Shown here: in pieces, positions 32,683 through 41,164 of the stretch
How positions within the stretch are numbered: position 1 is the stretch's first letter
How the letters are laid out: each line of letters begins with the position of its first letter
Origin: Desulfoscipio geothermicus
Lineage (GTDB): Bacteria > Bacillota > Desulfotomaculia > Desulfotomaculales > Desulfallaceae
Direction of reading: 5' to 3'
Length of the DNA stretch: 64,000 nt
NCBI GenBank assembly: GCA_016841645.1
Contig: JAENYS010000001.1
Location: forward strand, 62,001-126,000
The notes under the pieces: generated by a model
What the model saw: the letters and a program-made list of their open reading frames with translations, nothing else
What the model was told of the DNA's origin: nothing
Databases searched by the model: none
Program-made: the position numbers and the translations under genes

Positions 32683-33555
32683 ATGCATCTGGAACCACCA
32701 GTCTATAGACCACCCAGTGAAGCTTACAGCCTTATTTTTCAGCTTACCATAGGATGTAGACATAATGCCTGCACTTTTTGCGGCCTGTATAAGGGGAAAC
32801 CATACCGCTGTAAAACATGGGAACAAATAAAAAACGATATTGATTCCTGTGCATATCTGAAGGATGTCCAAAGAGTTTTTTTAGCCGATGGTGATGCTTT
32901 GGCTGCAGATACATCACTCATCTTAAAAACGGCTTTTTACCTGTATAAGAAATTCCCGGGGCTGGAACGCATCGCCATGTATGCAGGTCCCAAGGATATC
33001 CTGAAAAAGTCTCTGGAAGAACTAAAAGAAATTCGCGCCAGTAATATTAAGATGTTGTATTTGGGTGTAGAAAGCGGCAGTAATAATATCCTAAAAGCTG
33101 TTCATAAGGGAGTAACCGCCGAGGAAATGGTGGAAGCCGGTAGAAAGGCTCTACAAGCAGGCTTTGAACTATCGGTTACCATTATCACTGGCCTTGGAGG
33201 TACTGAATTATGGGAGGAGCACGCTAGGGAAACAGGTAAAATCATTAGCGCTATAGATCCAACTTATCTCAGTGCGCTAACGCTAATGCCACTTCCTCAT
33301 ACAGTCCTATATGGCCAAATACAGCAGGGCAAATTTACAGTGCCCGATACTATGCAAATGTTCAGAGAAATGAAATACTTATTGGAAAATTTGGATTTAA
33401 AGAGCTGTATCTTTAGATGCAACCATGCAACAAACTACCTGCCGCTCCGCGGAGTCTTAAATAGGGATAGAGAAGCCCTTATAACTATACTTGACCGGGC
33501 AATAACCCAACCGGGAACCATTCCCCTAAGACCAGAAAGCGCCAGAGGCATGTAA
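32683..33555 (+). CDS. Radical SAM protein with CX4CX2C cluster motif
   Basis: 290 residues. The cluster motif is C25-x4-C30-x2-C33 (GCRHNACTFCGLYKG), one residue longer than the classic CX3CX2C but seen in a known subgroup with GCxxNxCTFC. Downstream: the SAM/GGE-like strand RVFLADGDALA, YLGVESGSN, and the ITGLGGTELWEEHA segment. Substrate unknown. 23 nt after pfkA with SD GAGGGGAG, so probably the same transcript. There is no B12-binding or SPASM domain. Hydrolysis or methylation roles are not inferable from sequence. Confidence 0.82.
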   Translation: MHLEPPVYRPPSEAYSLIFQLTIGCRHNACTFCGLYKGKPYRCKTWEQIKNDIDSCAYLKDVQRVFLADGDALAADTSLILKTAFYLYKKFPGLERIAMYAGPKDILKKSLEELKEIRASNIKMLYLGVESGSNNILKAVHKGVTAEEMVEAGRKALQAGFELSVTIITGLGGTELWEEHARETGKIISAIDPTYLSALTLMPLPHTVLYGQIQQGKFTVPDTMQMFREMKYLLENLDLKSCIFRCNHATNYLPLRGVLNRDREALITILDRAITQPGTIPLRPESARGM

Positions 33556-33644
33556 AAGATTTAAAAACAAATAAACTCATTAAGCAATTGTTTACAATAT
33601 ATGGTACTATATACTTATATTACCATATTAAGGGGGCAATTGCT

Positions 33645-34136
33645 TTGTTTATGAAAACTTTAATTTCACTTACATGTCTATTTCTATCTTTACATTGTTC
33701 CAACGTCCAATGTGCTGTTAGTACTCATACGGTATATACAAATGATGATGATCAAAGTATAGTTCAGTTAATTAAGAAAGCTATAGAATATGAGTGGTGG
33801 TCAGACCAAAATGATTACCAAGTTGAACTGAGAAAGTTTTATGAAAATCCGGCACTTGAAAATATCACACAAGCATTGAAACAATACAAAGATGTCGGTA
33901 CGGATTGGTACAGCTTGACTTTTATAGAAAACTGTCATATTGTTTATAATAATGGAAATACCGCCATAGTCGTAGCATCTTTAAAAGAAACTGATATTAC
34001 AACAAATGACATACAAACAGGTAAGGGAGTGTTTATTTTACAAAACACAAGTGATGGTTGGCGCATTAGAGAAATGAATTGTTATTGGCACGCTGCTGAC
34101 AGCCAGCTGTTATACCCGGAGGTGACTACTCTTTGA
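33645..34136 (+). CDS. Secreted hypothetical protein
   Basis: 163 residues with an N-terminal signal peptide (MKTLISLTCLFLSLHCSNVQ, cut possibly after QCA). The mature part is mixed alpha/beta (VYTNDDDQSIVQLIKKAIEY, SLTFIENCHIVYNNGNTAIV, GKGVFILQNTSDGWRIREMN) and resembles small NTF2-like extracytoplasmic domains, but no family is certain. TTG 33645 lies 8 nt after AGGGGG; ATG 33651 is an alternative start. It overlaps the glycosyltransferase start by 4 nt, so the two are coupled. Confidence 0.6.
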   Translation: MFMKTLISLTCLFLSLHCSNVQCAVSTHTVYTNDDDQSIVQLIKKAIEYEWWSDQNDYQVELRKFYENPALENITQALKQYKDVGTDWYSLTFIENCHIVYNNGNTAIVVASLKETDITTNDIQTGKGVFILQNTSDGWRIREMNCYWHAADSQLLYPEVTTL

Positions 34137-35317
34137 GCCTAAAAATAGGCATCTTTACAGACAGTTACCGGCCTTATACCAGTGGCGTGGTACGGTCAAT
34201 TGAAACTTTTTCCGATGAACTACGGGCCATGGGTCACGAAGTATTTATTTTTGCACCCGAATATCCCAATCATCATCAAAAGCAATTAGAAGAAGATGGT
34301 GTATTTAGATTTTCTTCTATACCTGCACCAACAAATCATGATTTTGCTCTTGCTTTACCGTTTTCAATACGACTACACTCCACCTTAAAAAAAATTGGCT
34401 TGGATGTTATTCACGTTCAGTCACCATTTTTACTAGGACGTTTGGGGGCACACTACGCTAAAAAATTAAATATACCGTTAATTTTTACTTTTCACACCCT
34501 GTATGATCAGTATGTTCATTACTTGCCTATTGGACAGAATTTTACCAAAAAGTTTACTAAGAAATTTTGTGCCGATTTTTGCAACCACTGTGATTTGGTG
34601 ATCGTACCCACCGGTATAATAAGTGAAAATTTACAAGAATGGGGAGTTAGCACCGAAATAAGAGTTTTACCTACCGGCATTAATATCAACAGCTTTAGAA
34701 CTGAGGAAAAAGATTGGCTATACCAGAAATATAAAATTGCTGCCACCGAAAAATTGCTAATATCCGTGGGCCGGTTGGGCAAAGAAAAGAATTTCCCATT
34801 TATATTACAAAGCTTTAGCAGCATCAATGCAGCTTTTCCAAACACTAGATTAGTACTGGTAGGTAACGGACCTGAAAAAAATGTACTGGTTAATATGGCT
34901 GGGGAACTTGGCATTATAAATAAGGTGAATTTCACTGGCACACTCTCCAAAGAGGACACAGCCAAGGCTTATAACAGTGCCCATATTTTCGTATTTGCAT
35001 CAGTTACTGAAACCCAGGGATTGGTAGTTGGAGAGGCCAAAGCAGCAGGGTTACCGACGGTGGCAGTGAAAGCTTTTGGTATTTCTGAAATGGTTCAAAA
35101 TGGCATTGACGGATTTTTAACACATTTAGATGTTAGTGAATTCGCATGTCAAGTAAAACTATTGCTTGGCGATGAAAGTTTACGTTACACAATGAGTCAA
35201 AATGCTTTAATAAATTCCGAATCTATATCATCAAAAAACTGCACTCAAAAACTATTACAATATTACTATGACGTGATACAAAAATGTAATAATATAAATC
35301 TTCCAAGATTGATTTAA
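34133..35317 (+). CDS. GT4-family glycosyltransferase
   Basis: 394-residue GT-B enzyme of family 4: N-terminal acceptor domain beginning KIGIFTDSYRPYTSGVVRSI, with HVQSPFLLGRLGAHYA and FTFHTLYDQYVHY, then the C-terminal nucleotide-sugar domain with SVGRLGKEKNFPFIL, LVLVGNGPEK, and the E-x7-E motif FVFASVTETQGLVVGEAKAAGLP. It resembles diacylglycerol glucosyl- or mannosyltransferases, so a membrane glycolipid role is plausible. TTG start in a 4-nt overlap with the preceding gene, SD GGAGGTG. A terminator follows. Confidence 0.9.
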   Translation: MSLKIGIFTDSYRPYTSGVVRSIETFSDELRAMGHEVFIFAPEYPNHHQKQLEEDGVFRFSSIPAPTNHDFALALPFSIRLHSTLKKIGLDVIHVQSPFLLGRLGAHYAKKLNIPLIFTFHTLYDQYVHYLPIGQNFTKKFTKKFCADFCNHCDLVIVPTGIISENLQEWGVSTEIRVLPTGININSFRTEEKDWLYQKYKIAATEKLLISVGRLGKEKNFPFILQSFSSINAAFPNTRLVLVGNGPEKNVLVNMAGELGIINKVNFTGTLSKEDTAKAYNSAHIFVFASVTETQGLVVGEAKAAGLPTVAVKAFGISEMVQNGIDGFLTHLDVSEFACQVKLLLGDESLRYTMSQNALINSESISSKNCTQKLLQYYYDVIQKCNNINLPRLI

Positions 35318-35366
35318 TTATATTTAATTTATTATGAAGGTTATAATACGATAAGAAATTGTATTT

Positions 35367-35395
35367 AATGGGAACACAACTGTGTTCCCATTTTA
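35367..35395 (+). terminator. Terminator of the glycosyltransferase gene
   Basis: Stem AATGGGAACACA / TGTGTTCCCATT, minimal loop, TTTTAC tail. Confidence 0.85.
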
Positions 35396-35436
35396 CTAAA
35401 CTTTAATTACAGCAAACTTAGCTTTGGAGGATGGCA

Positions 35437-35976
35437 ATGGAACAATGGCTACCGGTAATATTCGGTTACTTATTTATTTTTGGTGCCAGAGTGATTGACA
35501 TGTCCCTGGACGTGATTCGTATTTTAATGTTGATGCGTGACCGGCGTGTTTTAGCCGCAGTTATAGGTTTTTTCGAGATTACCGTGTTTGTACTGGCATT
35601 AAACGAGGTATTAAAGGGGGGCTTAAATGACCCGGGCAAAGTAATTGCTTATGCCGGCGGTTTCGCAACCGGAAACTATATAGGTAGTTTAATAGAAGAA
35701 CGTTTAGCTATGGGATTTTTATCTATTCAAGTCTACCCGCCAATGGGTAGGGTAAATGATTTTGTAAATCAAATGCGCAACGCAGGTTTTGGTGTAACCA
35801 GCGTCACTGGTTGCGGGAGAGATGGTGAGAGAATAATATTGTTTGTATTAATTAAAAGAAAAGACCTCAATAAAGCAATGAAAATAATTGATCAAATCTG
35901 CCCGGAAGTTTTTTTCAACATATCCGATGCCAAAAGCATTCACGGCGGAGTTTTTCCGATAAAGAAAGGTAAATAA
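35437..35976 (+). CDS. UPF0316 (DUF2179/DUF5698) membrane protein
   Basis: 179 residues. Three N-terminal membrane helices (FGYLFIFGARVIDMSLDVIR, VLAAVIGFFEITVFVLALNE, VIAYAGGFATGNYIGSLIEE) are followed by a small cytoplasmic domain (IQVYPPMGRVNDFVNQMRNA, GFGVTSVTGCGRDGERIILF) as in DUF2179. Function unknown; related domains bind c-di-AMP-like ligands in some proteins, but that is not shown here. ATG 35437 is 6 nt from SD GGAGG; ATG 35431 abuts it. Stands alone. Confidence 0.85.
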   Translation: MEQWLPVIFGYLFIFGARVIDMSLDVIRILMLMRDRRVLAAVIGFFEITVFVLALNEVLKGGLNDPGKVIAYAGGFATGNYIGSLIEERLAMGFLSIQVYPPMGRVNDFVNQMRNAGFGVTSVTGCGRDGERIILFVLIKRKDLNKAMKIIDQICPEVFFNISDAKSIHGGVFPIKKGK

Positions 35977-36208
35977 TAAAACAAGTTTATAAATATCATA
36001 ATATGGAATTTGTTGCTTTGCAAAATCAATATATTATGATTATAATTAAGCGATAATTGCCCATATTAATTGCCTAGCCTACAAATAAGCATTTGCGTTG
36101 TGTTTTATATACTTATTTGGCTGTCAATTACTTAGTGGCATAGTATTATTTTATTTAATACTAAAATTATAACAATGTGCCGGTAATAACTTAGGAGTGA
36201 TTATATCT

Positions 36209-37303
36209 ATGCATAACAATCTTCTTTCGTATGTAAATATTCCCATATCTTATTTAAATAATCTACTACCATTTACTGTTATAGAAATTGGCATTGCCTT
36301 TATTATATTTATATTATCCATGCTGCTTAGAAAATTCTTTACTGGATATATGTTAAACTTAATTTATAAAATTTCTTCCAATAAAGGCACAGAACTTGAT
36401 AAGAATATTCTATTAGCTTTCGAAAGCCCTCTAAGAATTTTTTTCATTACGTTAGGTATATATGTTGCTATTATTTATCTGCCTTTAAGCGCGGAACAAA
36501 ATCTTTGGTTTGGGCAAATATTTCGTTCAATTATTATTGTTTTGGCTGCTTCAGGTTTTTACAATTTGTTTGACGCTAACTCTATTTTATTGAAAAAATT
36601 ACAATTACTACTAAATATTGAGCTCGATAGAACACTAATACCTCTCTTATCCAAGTTTGTCAGATTATTAGTGGTAGTATTTACCTTTAGCATTGTAGCT
36701 CAAGAATGGAATTATGATGTTAATGGGTTAATTGCCGGTCTTGGCTTAGGCGGTTTGGCAATAGCATTGGCGTCTAAAGATGCCTTGTCCAATATATTTG
36801 GAGGAATAATAATTATAATTGACAAGCCATTTAAAATTGGTGATTGGATCAGCACATCAAATCTTGAAGGCACAGTTGAGGATTTAACTTTTAGAAGTAC
36901 TAAAATAAGAACATTTGCAAACTCTGTAGTCACTATTCCAAACTCTACATTAGCCAATGAGTCTATTACAAACTGGAGTAACATGAAAAAACGCAGAATC
37001 ACTTTTAATTTAGGCTTAACATATACCACGCCAAGGCATAAAATAGAAAATTGCGTATCTAAAATAACTGATATGTTGCATAATCACCCAGACATACATA
37101 AAGAAACTATTTTTGTTTCTTTTGATAAATTTAGTGAGAGTAGTTTAGATATATTTTTATATTTCTTTACCATAACAACTGACTGGGGAGAATATTTAAG
37201 GATTCGAGAGGACATAAATTTAACGATTATGAAGATTTTAGAAGAGGAAGGCGTAGGTGTAGCATTTCCAAGTAGAAGTATATATATTGAAAACCCCTCC
37301 TAA
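36209..37303 (+). CDS. MscS-type mechanosensitive channel
   Basis: 364-residue small-conductance mechanosensitive channel that releases solutes on hypo-osmotic shock. Hydrophobic N-terminal helices are followed by the pore helix TM3 (LGLGGLAIALASKDALSNIF) and the beta-domain start IIIIDKPFKIGDWI, then RTFANSVVTIPNSTLANESI. ATG 36209 is 11 nt after AGGAG; GTG 36197 overlaps the SD. In the same genome segment as the N6-acetyl-beta-lysine genes it adds to an osmotic-stress theme, but it is 12 kb away and not co-regulated by position. Confidence 0.92.
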   Translation: MHNNLLSYVNIPISYLNNLLPFTVIEIGIAFIIFILSMLLRKFFTGYMLNLIYKISSNKGTELDKNILLAFESPLRIFFITLGIYVAIIYLPLSAEQNLWFGQIFRSIIIVLAASGFYNLFDANSILLKKLQLLLNIELDRTLIPLLSKFVRLLVVVFTFSIVAQEWNYDVNGLIAGLGLGGLAIALASKDALSNIFGGIIIIIDKPFKIGDWISTSNLEGTVEDLTFRSTKIRTFANSVVTIPNSTLANESITNWSNMKKRRITFNLGLTYTTPRHKIENCVSKITDMLHNHPDIHKETIFVSFDKFSESSLDIFLYFFTITTDWGEYLRIREDINLTIMKILEEEGVGVAFPSRSIYIENPS

Positions 37304-37728
37304 AGCCCTATACAGACAAACTACTAAGCTATTGTGAGAAAGGGGGTACTATTACGGCTCTTAGTTTACATAATATCTATTATCGGAAGTTATTAACTGC
37401 TTTTTATCAGTTACCTTCCACCTACCGTAAATCCTACCATAGTCTAAAAAAATGCGCTAAAAGGCTCGTACAATGATTGCAGAGCAATTTATTAGAAAAT
37501 TAATCACTATAACATAAAATTTCTAATTACTTTTTTTATAGCAACATATACTTCATATACTTCGTTGAAGCAATTACAAAAATGCTAAAAAAAATCAAGC
37601 CCGAATAAAAAGGCCTGATTTTTTAAAAAAATTTAAAAAAATTGAACTGGCTATATCCTTATAATTGTGGGTTTATATAAATATTATTAAAAACCGTCAA
37701 TTTTTTTAGAAGACTAGACATTATGTTA
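37304..37728. other. AT-rich gap between convergent mscS and the biotin-carrier gene
   Basis: No ORF with SD. It contains a loose stem (GGAAG..AACTG / CAGTT..CTTCC at about 37385-37421) and the terminator at 37588-37626. Confidence 0.6.
37588..37626. terminator. Bidirectional terminator
   Basis: Arms AAAAAAATCAAGCC / GGCCTGATTTTTT around a 9-nt loop, with an A-run before and T-run after, between convergent transcription units. Confidence 0.8.
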
Positions 37729-38118
37729 TTAAGCTATCACTAATAATAATTCACCGCTTTGTACTATCTGACCTTTTTGCACATGCACTTCCTTGATCTT
37801 ACCATTCATAGGAGCTGTAACTTCATTTTCCATTTTCATTGCTTCCAATATAATTACTACATCTCCAGCATTAACCTGGTCACCCACAGCCACCTTTACA
37901 TCATTAATATTACCGGGCAAGGGAGCTGTCACCGCATTATTACCATACAACGCCTGAGCTTTGATTTTCTTAGAAACAGCAGCCTGTGCCTTAGTCGTTT
38001 CTCTAGTGGCATCTACTTTAGCTCGTGCCGGTACTGGTGCCGCTTGTGTTGTGGTAGCCAACTCTTCTACTTCCACATCAAATGTTTCACCGTTGACCAC
38101 AACCTTAAATTTTTTCAT
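37729..38118 (-). CDS. mmdC: Biotin carboxyl carrier protein of an acyl-CoA decarboxylase/transcarboxylase
   Basis: 129 residues: an N-terminal strand region (KKFKVVVNGETFDVEVEE), an Ala/Thr/Lys-rich flexible linker (AAPVPARAKVDATRETTKAQ), and the biotinyl domain with EAMKMENE, whose Lys carries biotin. This arrangement is that of the gamma subunit of methylmalonyl-CoA decarboxylase or the 1.3S subunit of transcarboxylase. It is last of the minus-strand block with the carboxyltransferase gene. SD GGGAGG is 11 nt upstream of ATG. The partner enzyme (decarboxylase or transcarboxylase) is not resolved. Confidence 0.9.
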   Translation of the reverse strand: MKKFKVVVNGETFDVEVEELATTTQAAPVPARAKVDATRETTKAQAAVSKKIKAQALYGNNAVTAPLPGNINDVKVAVGDQVNAGDVVIILEAMKMENEVTAPMNGKIKEVHVQKGQIVQSGELLLVIA

Positions 38119-38205
38119 TTATTGAATACCTCCCCTGGATTGGGAAATGGAGCTGCTAACTAAAAGCCTTAACATTGTGCCCCTGCTTTTTGCAGCAATC
38201 CCTCA

Positions 38206-38409
38206 TTATTTAAGGCTATAATCCCTGCCTGTCATTATTTCAACCACCCCTGAATGTTTCCAGTGCCCCATTTGCCCTCTATATTTTGTAATGCCGACCA
38301 CACGATCACCGGGATTTAAATATCCCCCCACCGCCAGTGTAGCCGAAATAGCTGCCACGATTTTGGGATCAACTGTCAGTTTAGAATCAACCTTGGTCAG
38401 TGTCTCCAT
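38206..38409 (-). CDS. Small acyl-CoA carboxylase/decarboxylase accessory subunit
   Basis: 67 residues: an N-terminal helix around DPKIVAAISATLAVGG, then YLNPGDRVVGITKYRGQMGH and a WKHSGVVEIM ending. Small proteins of this shape sit between the carboxyltransferase and biotin-carrier genes in methylmalonyl-CoA decarboxylase-type operons (MmdD/MmdE-like tails). ATG 38409 is 8 nt from SD GGAGG; the frame extends further to 38424. Its role is likely complex assembly; homology is judged from shape and position, so moderate confidence. Confidence 0.6.
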   Translation of the reverse strand: METLTKVDSKLTVDPKIVAAISATLAVGGYLNPGDRVVGITKYRGQMGHWKHSGVVEIMTGRDYSLK

Positions 38410-38466
38410 TATCGATTCCTCCATTTAGCCAGCCTTATAATTGTTGTCATATCTCCTAATGAAATC

Positions 38467-39990
38467 TTAAACGGGTAAATTTCCATGTTTTTTACGAGGC
38501 CGATATTCCCGTTTGCTACTCAGCATATTCAAGGCATCTATAATCTTGACCCTAGTATCCCGCGGATCAATAACCTCACTCACATAACCCCGGGCACTGG
38601 CTACATATGGGTTGGCAAAGTTGTCCCGGTATTCTTGCACCAAGCGGTCTCTTTCTTCTTCTGAATTTTTAGCGTCTGCAATTTCATTACGGTTAATAAT
38701 ATTAACCGCGCCTTCAGGACCCATAACCGCAATTTCTGAAGTGGGCCATGCATAAACAATATCCGCCCTCAATGAACTGCTACACATGGCTATGTATGCG
38801 CCACCATAGGCTTTACGTAATATTACGGTAATTTTGGGCACCGTGGCTTCAGAATAAGCATATAGCACCTTGGCACCATGCCTTATTATACCACCAAATT
38901 CCTGGGCCGTACCGGGCAAGAATCCGGGCACATCCATAAAAGTAACCAGAGGGATATTAAAAGCATCACAGAACCTGATAAAGCGGCTTATTTTATCTGA
39001 CGCATTGATATCTAGAGATCCAGCCATAAAACTCGGTTGGTTAGCAATAATACCCACAGATTGACCATTGACTCTTGCAAAACCAACAACCGCATTTTTA
39101 GCATATCGCGGTAATACTTCCAGGAATTCGCTGCCATCTACTAAAGCATAAATAATTTTCTTTACATCATATGGTTTTTGGGGTTTATCCGGAACAATAT
39201 TGAGCAGTTCTTCCCGGTCAACTTCCGGTTCCCTGACAGCATAACATGGAGGCTCCTCTAAGTTATTAAATGGCAAAAAGCTTAATAGTTGTTTAACCAT
39301 ATCCAAACAGTGTTCTTCATCCTCACCCATAAAGTGAGCCACACCACTGGTTTGGTTGTGGGTTAAAGCACCACCTAACTGCTCCATGGTAACTTCTTCC
39401 ATTGTGACAGCCTTGATTACCTGAGGACCGGTGATAAACATTTGAGAAGTGCCGTCTACCATAAATATAAAATCCGTTAAAGCGGGTGAGTAAACAGCAC
39501 CTCCGGCGCATGGGCCCATGATAACAGATAATTGAGGGATGACCCCTGAAGCAATAGTATTGCGGAAAAATATTTCCCCATACCCATTTAAAGCTTCTAC
39601 ACCCTCCTGGATTCTTGCCCCACCGGAATCGTTTAAACCAATTATCGGTGCACCCATTTTCAAGGCCAAATCCATCACATTACAAATTTTTAAAGCATGA
39701 ATTTTGCCTAGTGAACCACCGTTAACGGTGAAGTCTTGAGCATAAATGTATACTTTTCGTCCATTTATAAGCCCATATCCGGTAACTACACCTTCACTCG
39801 GGTTATTGATGGAATCCCCAGTATAAACATCTATTTCCCTGAAAGTATCCGGATCAAAAAGATAGTTGATTCTTTCTCTAGCTGTTTTTTTACCTACTTT
39901 GTACTGCTTGGCAATCTTTTTTTCACCGCCGCCGGACTGTACTTTATCTCTCAGCACCTGCAGTTGTTCAAGTTTTTCCTGGATACCCAT
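38467..39990 (-). CDS. mmdA: Methylmalonyl-CoA carboxyltransferase / propionyl-CoA carboxylase beta-type subunit
   Basis: 507-residue biotin-dependent carboxyltransferase with two crotonase-fold halves: N-half GLINGRKVYIYAQDFTVNGG, GAPIIGLNDSGGARIQEG, VIMGPCAGGAVYSPAL; C-half IANQPSFMAGSLDINASDKI, VTFMDVPGFLPG, LRKAYGGAYIAM. It moves the carboxyl group between methylmalonyl-CoA/propionyl-CoA and biotin. ATG 39990 is 10 nt from SD GGGGGT, while the frame to 40044 lacks an SD. With biotin carrier and small subunit genes downstream and fumarase upstream, it fits the propionate/methylmalonyl-CoA pathway of Pelotomaculum-like organisms. Confidence 0.9.
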   Translation of the reverse strand: MGIQEKLEQLQVLRDKVQSGGGEKKIAKQYKVGKKTARERINYLFDPDTFREIDVYTGDSINNPSEGVVTGYGLINGRKVYIYAQDFTVNGGSLGKIHALKICNVMDLALKMGAPIIGLNDSGGARIQEGVEALNGYGEIFFRNTIASGVIPQLSVIMGPCAGGAVYSPALTDFIFMVDGTSQMFITGPQVIKAVTMEEVTMEQLGGALTHNQTSGVAHFMGEDEEHCLDMVKQLLSFLPFNNLEEPPCYAVREPEVDREELLNIVPDKPQKPYDVKKIIYALVDGSEFLEVLPRYAKNAVVGFARVNGQSVGIIANQPSFMAGSLDINASDKISRFIRFCDAFNIPLVTFMDVPGFLPGTAQEFGGIIRHGAKVLYAYSEATVPKITVILRKAYGGAYIAMCSSSLRADIVYAWPTSEIAVMGPEGAVNIINRNEIADAKNSEEERDRLVQEYRDNFANPYVASARGYVSEVIDPRDTRVKIIDALNMLSSKREYRPRKKHGNLPV

Positions 39991-40104
39991 TGTTTGAAAA
40001 CCCCCTATATTCGCGTTCATACAATAGAAACATATATATATCAAACCTGCGCATCACAAGTTAATCTTTGGATAAGTCAGGTAATATTTGTATAAACCTA
40101 CGGC

Positions 40105-40561
40105 TCAGCACCCGGTTTTTCTATCAGCTAATTGAATCGCACCCGCAGCTTGCAAAGCCTCCACTTTGTCTATATAGGTTCCTTTGCCCCTTTCAATGAT
40201 AGAGCCGGCATGTCCCATGCGTTTGCCTGGTGGAGCGCTCTTTATGGGGCCCTCAACGCAAGTTAATCCTTTTGCCGGGTTAGGGCATCGTCGTCTATAG
40301 TTAGCTACTTTATGACCGTCCTAAACCATTGATAACACCCGGGAAGCTGCTTCCTTGGCCTCATCAGAACCATCGGCAAACTTAATGACACCACCTTTGC
40401 CCCTTTTTCCGGCCAGGATTTGAGACCTCACAACCACAGGACCACCAATTTCCAGGGCCACTTTAGCTGCCTCGTTGGGATCAGTCACTATTCTATCCCG
40501 AGGGACAAGTTATATCAAAGGATGAAAAAAGATCTTTGCCCATGTGCTCAAATAATTTCAC
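40105..40561 (-). pseudogene. Deletion remnant of succinyl-CoA synthetase genes sucC-sucD
   Basis: The minus strand starts like SucC at GTG 40561 (MKLFEHMGKDLFSSFDI), is interrupted by a stop and frameshift, then continues VTDPNEAAKVALEIGGPVVV and LAGKRGKGGVIKFADGSDEA, the N-terminal ATP-grasp lobe. After another stop it changes to [20 protein letters not shown] and [20 protein letters not shown], the C-terminal end of SucD. About 1.5 kb between these points (rest of sucC, most of sucD) is missing. It lies 20 nt after the fumarase beta stop, where an intact sucCD pair would fit. Confidence 0.85.
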
Positions 40562-40581
40562 ACCAATACTCCCGTTATTTT

Positions 40582-41142
40582 TTACTTTAATCTAATCGCA
40601 AATTTTTTAGTGCCTTCTTCATATAAATCCCCACCGAGGGTATCGTTTACTACAATTACAGGAAAACTTTCAACTTCCAAGCGGTATATCGCCTCCGGTC
40701 CCAATTCCGGGTAAGCAACTACTTGACATTTCTTGATACTTTTACTAATAAGAGCGGCTGCACCACCAACAGCAGCAAAATACACGGAATTATACTGTTT
40801 TAAGGCCTTGATTACATCGGGTGAACGTTTGCCCTTTCCCACCATGCCTTTTAAACCCAGGGCAATTAGTTTGGGAGCATATAAATCCATTCTGCCGCTG
40901 GTGGTAGGCCCTGCTGATCCGATAATTTGGCCAGGCTTGGCAGGAGATGGTCCCACGTAATAAATTATCTGCCCCTGTAACTCTATTGGCAATTCTTTAC
41001 CACTATCAAGTAATTCAACCATTTTTTTATGTGCCGCATCACGGCCTGTATATAAAACACCATTTAATAGTACTTTCTGGCCAATACGTAGTTTTTTAGT
41101 TATAGCGTCGGTAACAGGTGTAATTAGTTTGATTTCAGACAT
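40582..41142 (-). CDS. fumB: Fumarate hydratase class I, beta subunit
   Basis: 186-residue C-terminal-domain subunit of two-subunit iron-sulfur fumarase, which interconverts fumarate and malate. Motifs: VLLNGVLYTGRDAAHKKM, YYVGPSPAKPGQIIGSAGPT, TTSGRMDLYAP, GKGKRSPDV, and the end FPVIVVNDTLGGDLYEE. It follows the alpha subunit by 22 nt with SD GGGGTG. Similar L-tartrate dehydratase subunits exist, but the metabolic context favours fumarase. Confidence 0.9.
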   Translation of the reverse strand: MSEIKLITPVTDAITKKLRIGQKVLLNGVLYTGRDAAHKKMVELLDSGKELPIELQGQIIYYVGPSPAKPGQIIGSAGPTTSGRMDLYAPKLIALGLKGMVGKGKRSPDVIKALKQYNSVYFAAVGGAAALISKSIKKCQVVAYPELGPEAIYRLEVESFPVIVVNDTLGGDLYEEGTKKFAIRLK

Positions 41143-41164
41143 TGAACATTTTCACCCCACTGCC

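Noticed and set aside
37385-37421. Loose hairpin between mscS and the biotin-carrier gene as a regulatory RNA
   Set aside because: Weak stem in very AT-rich sequence, no promoter, and a better terminator exists downstream.
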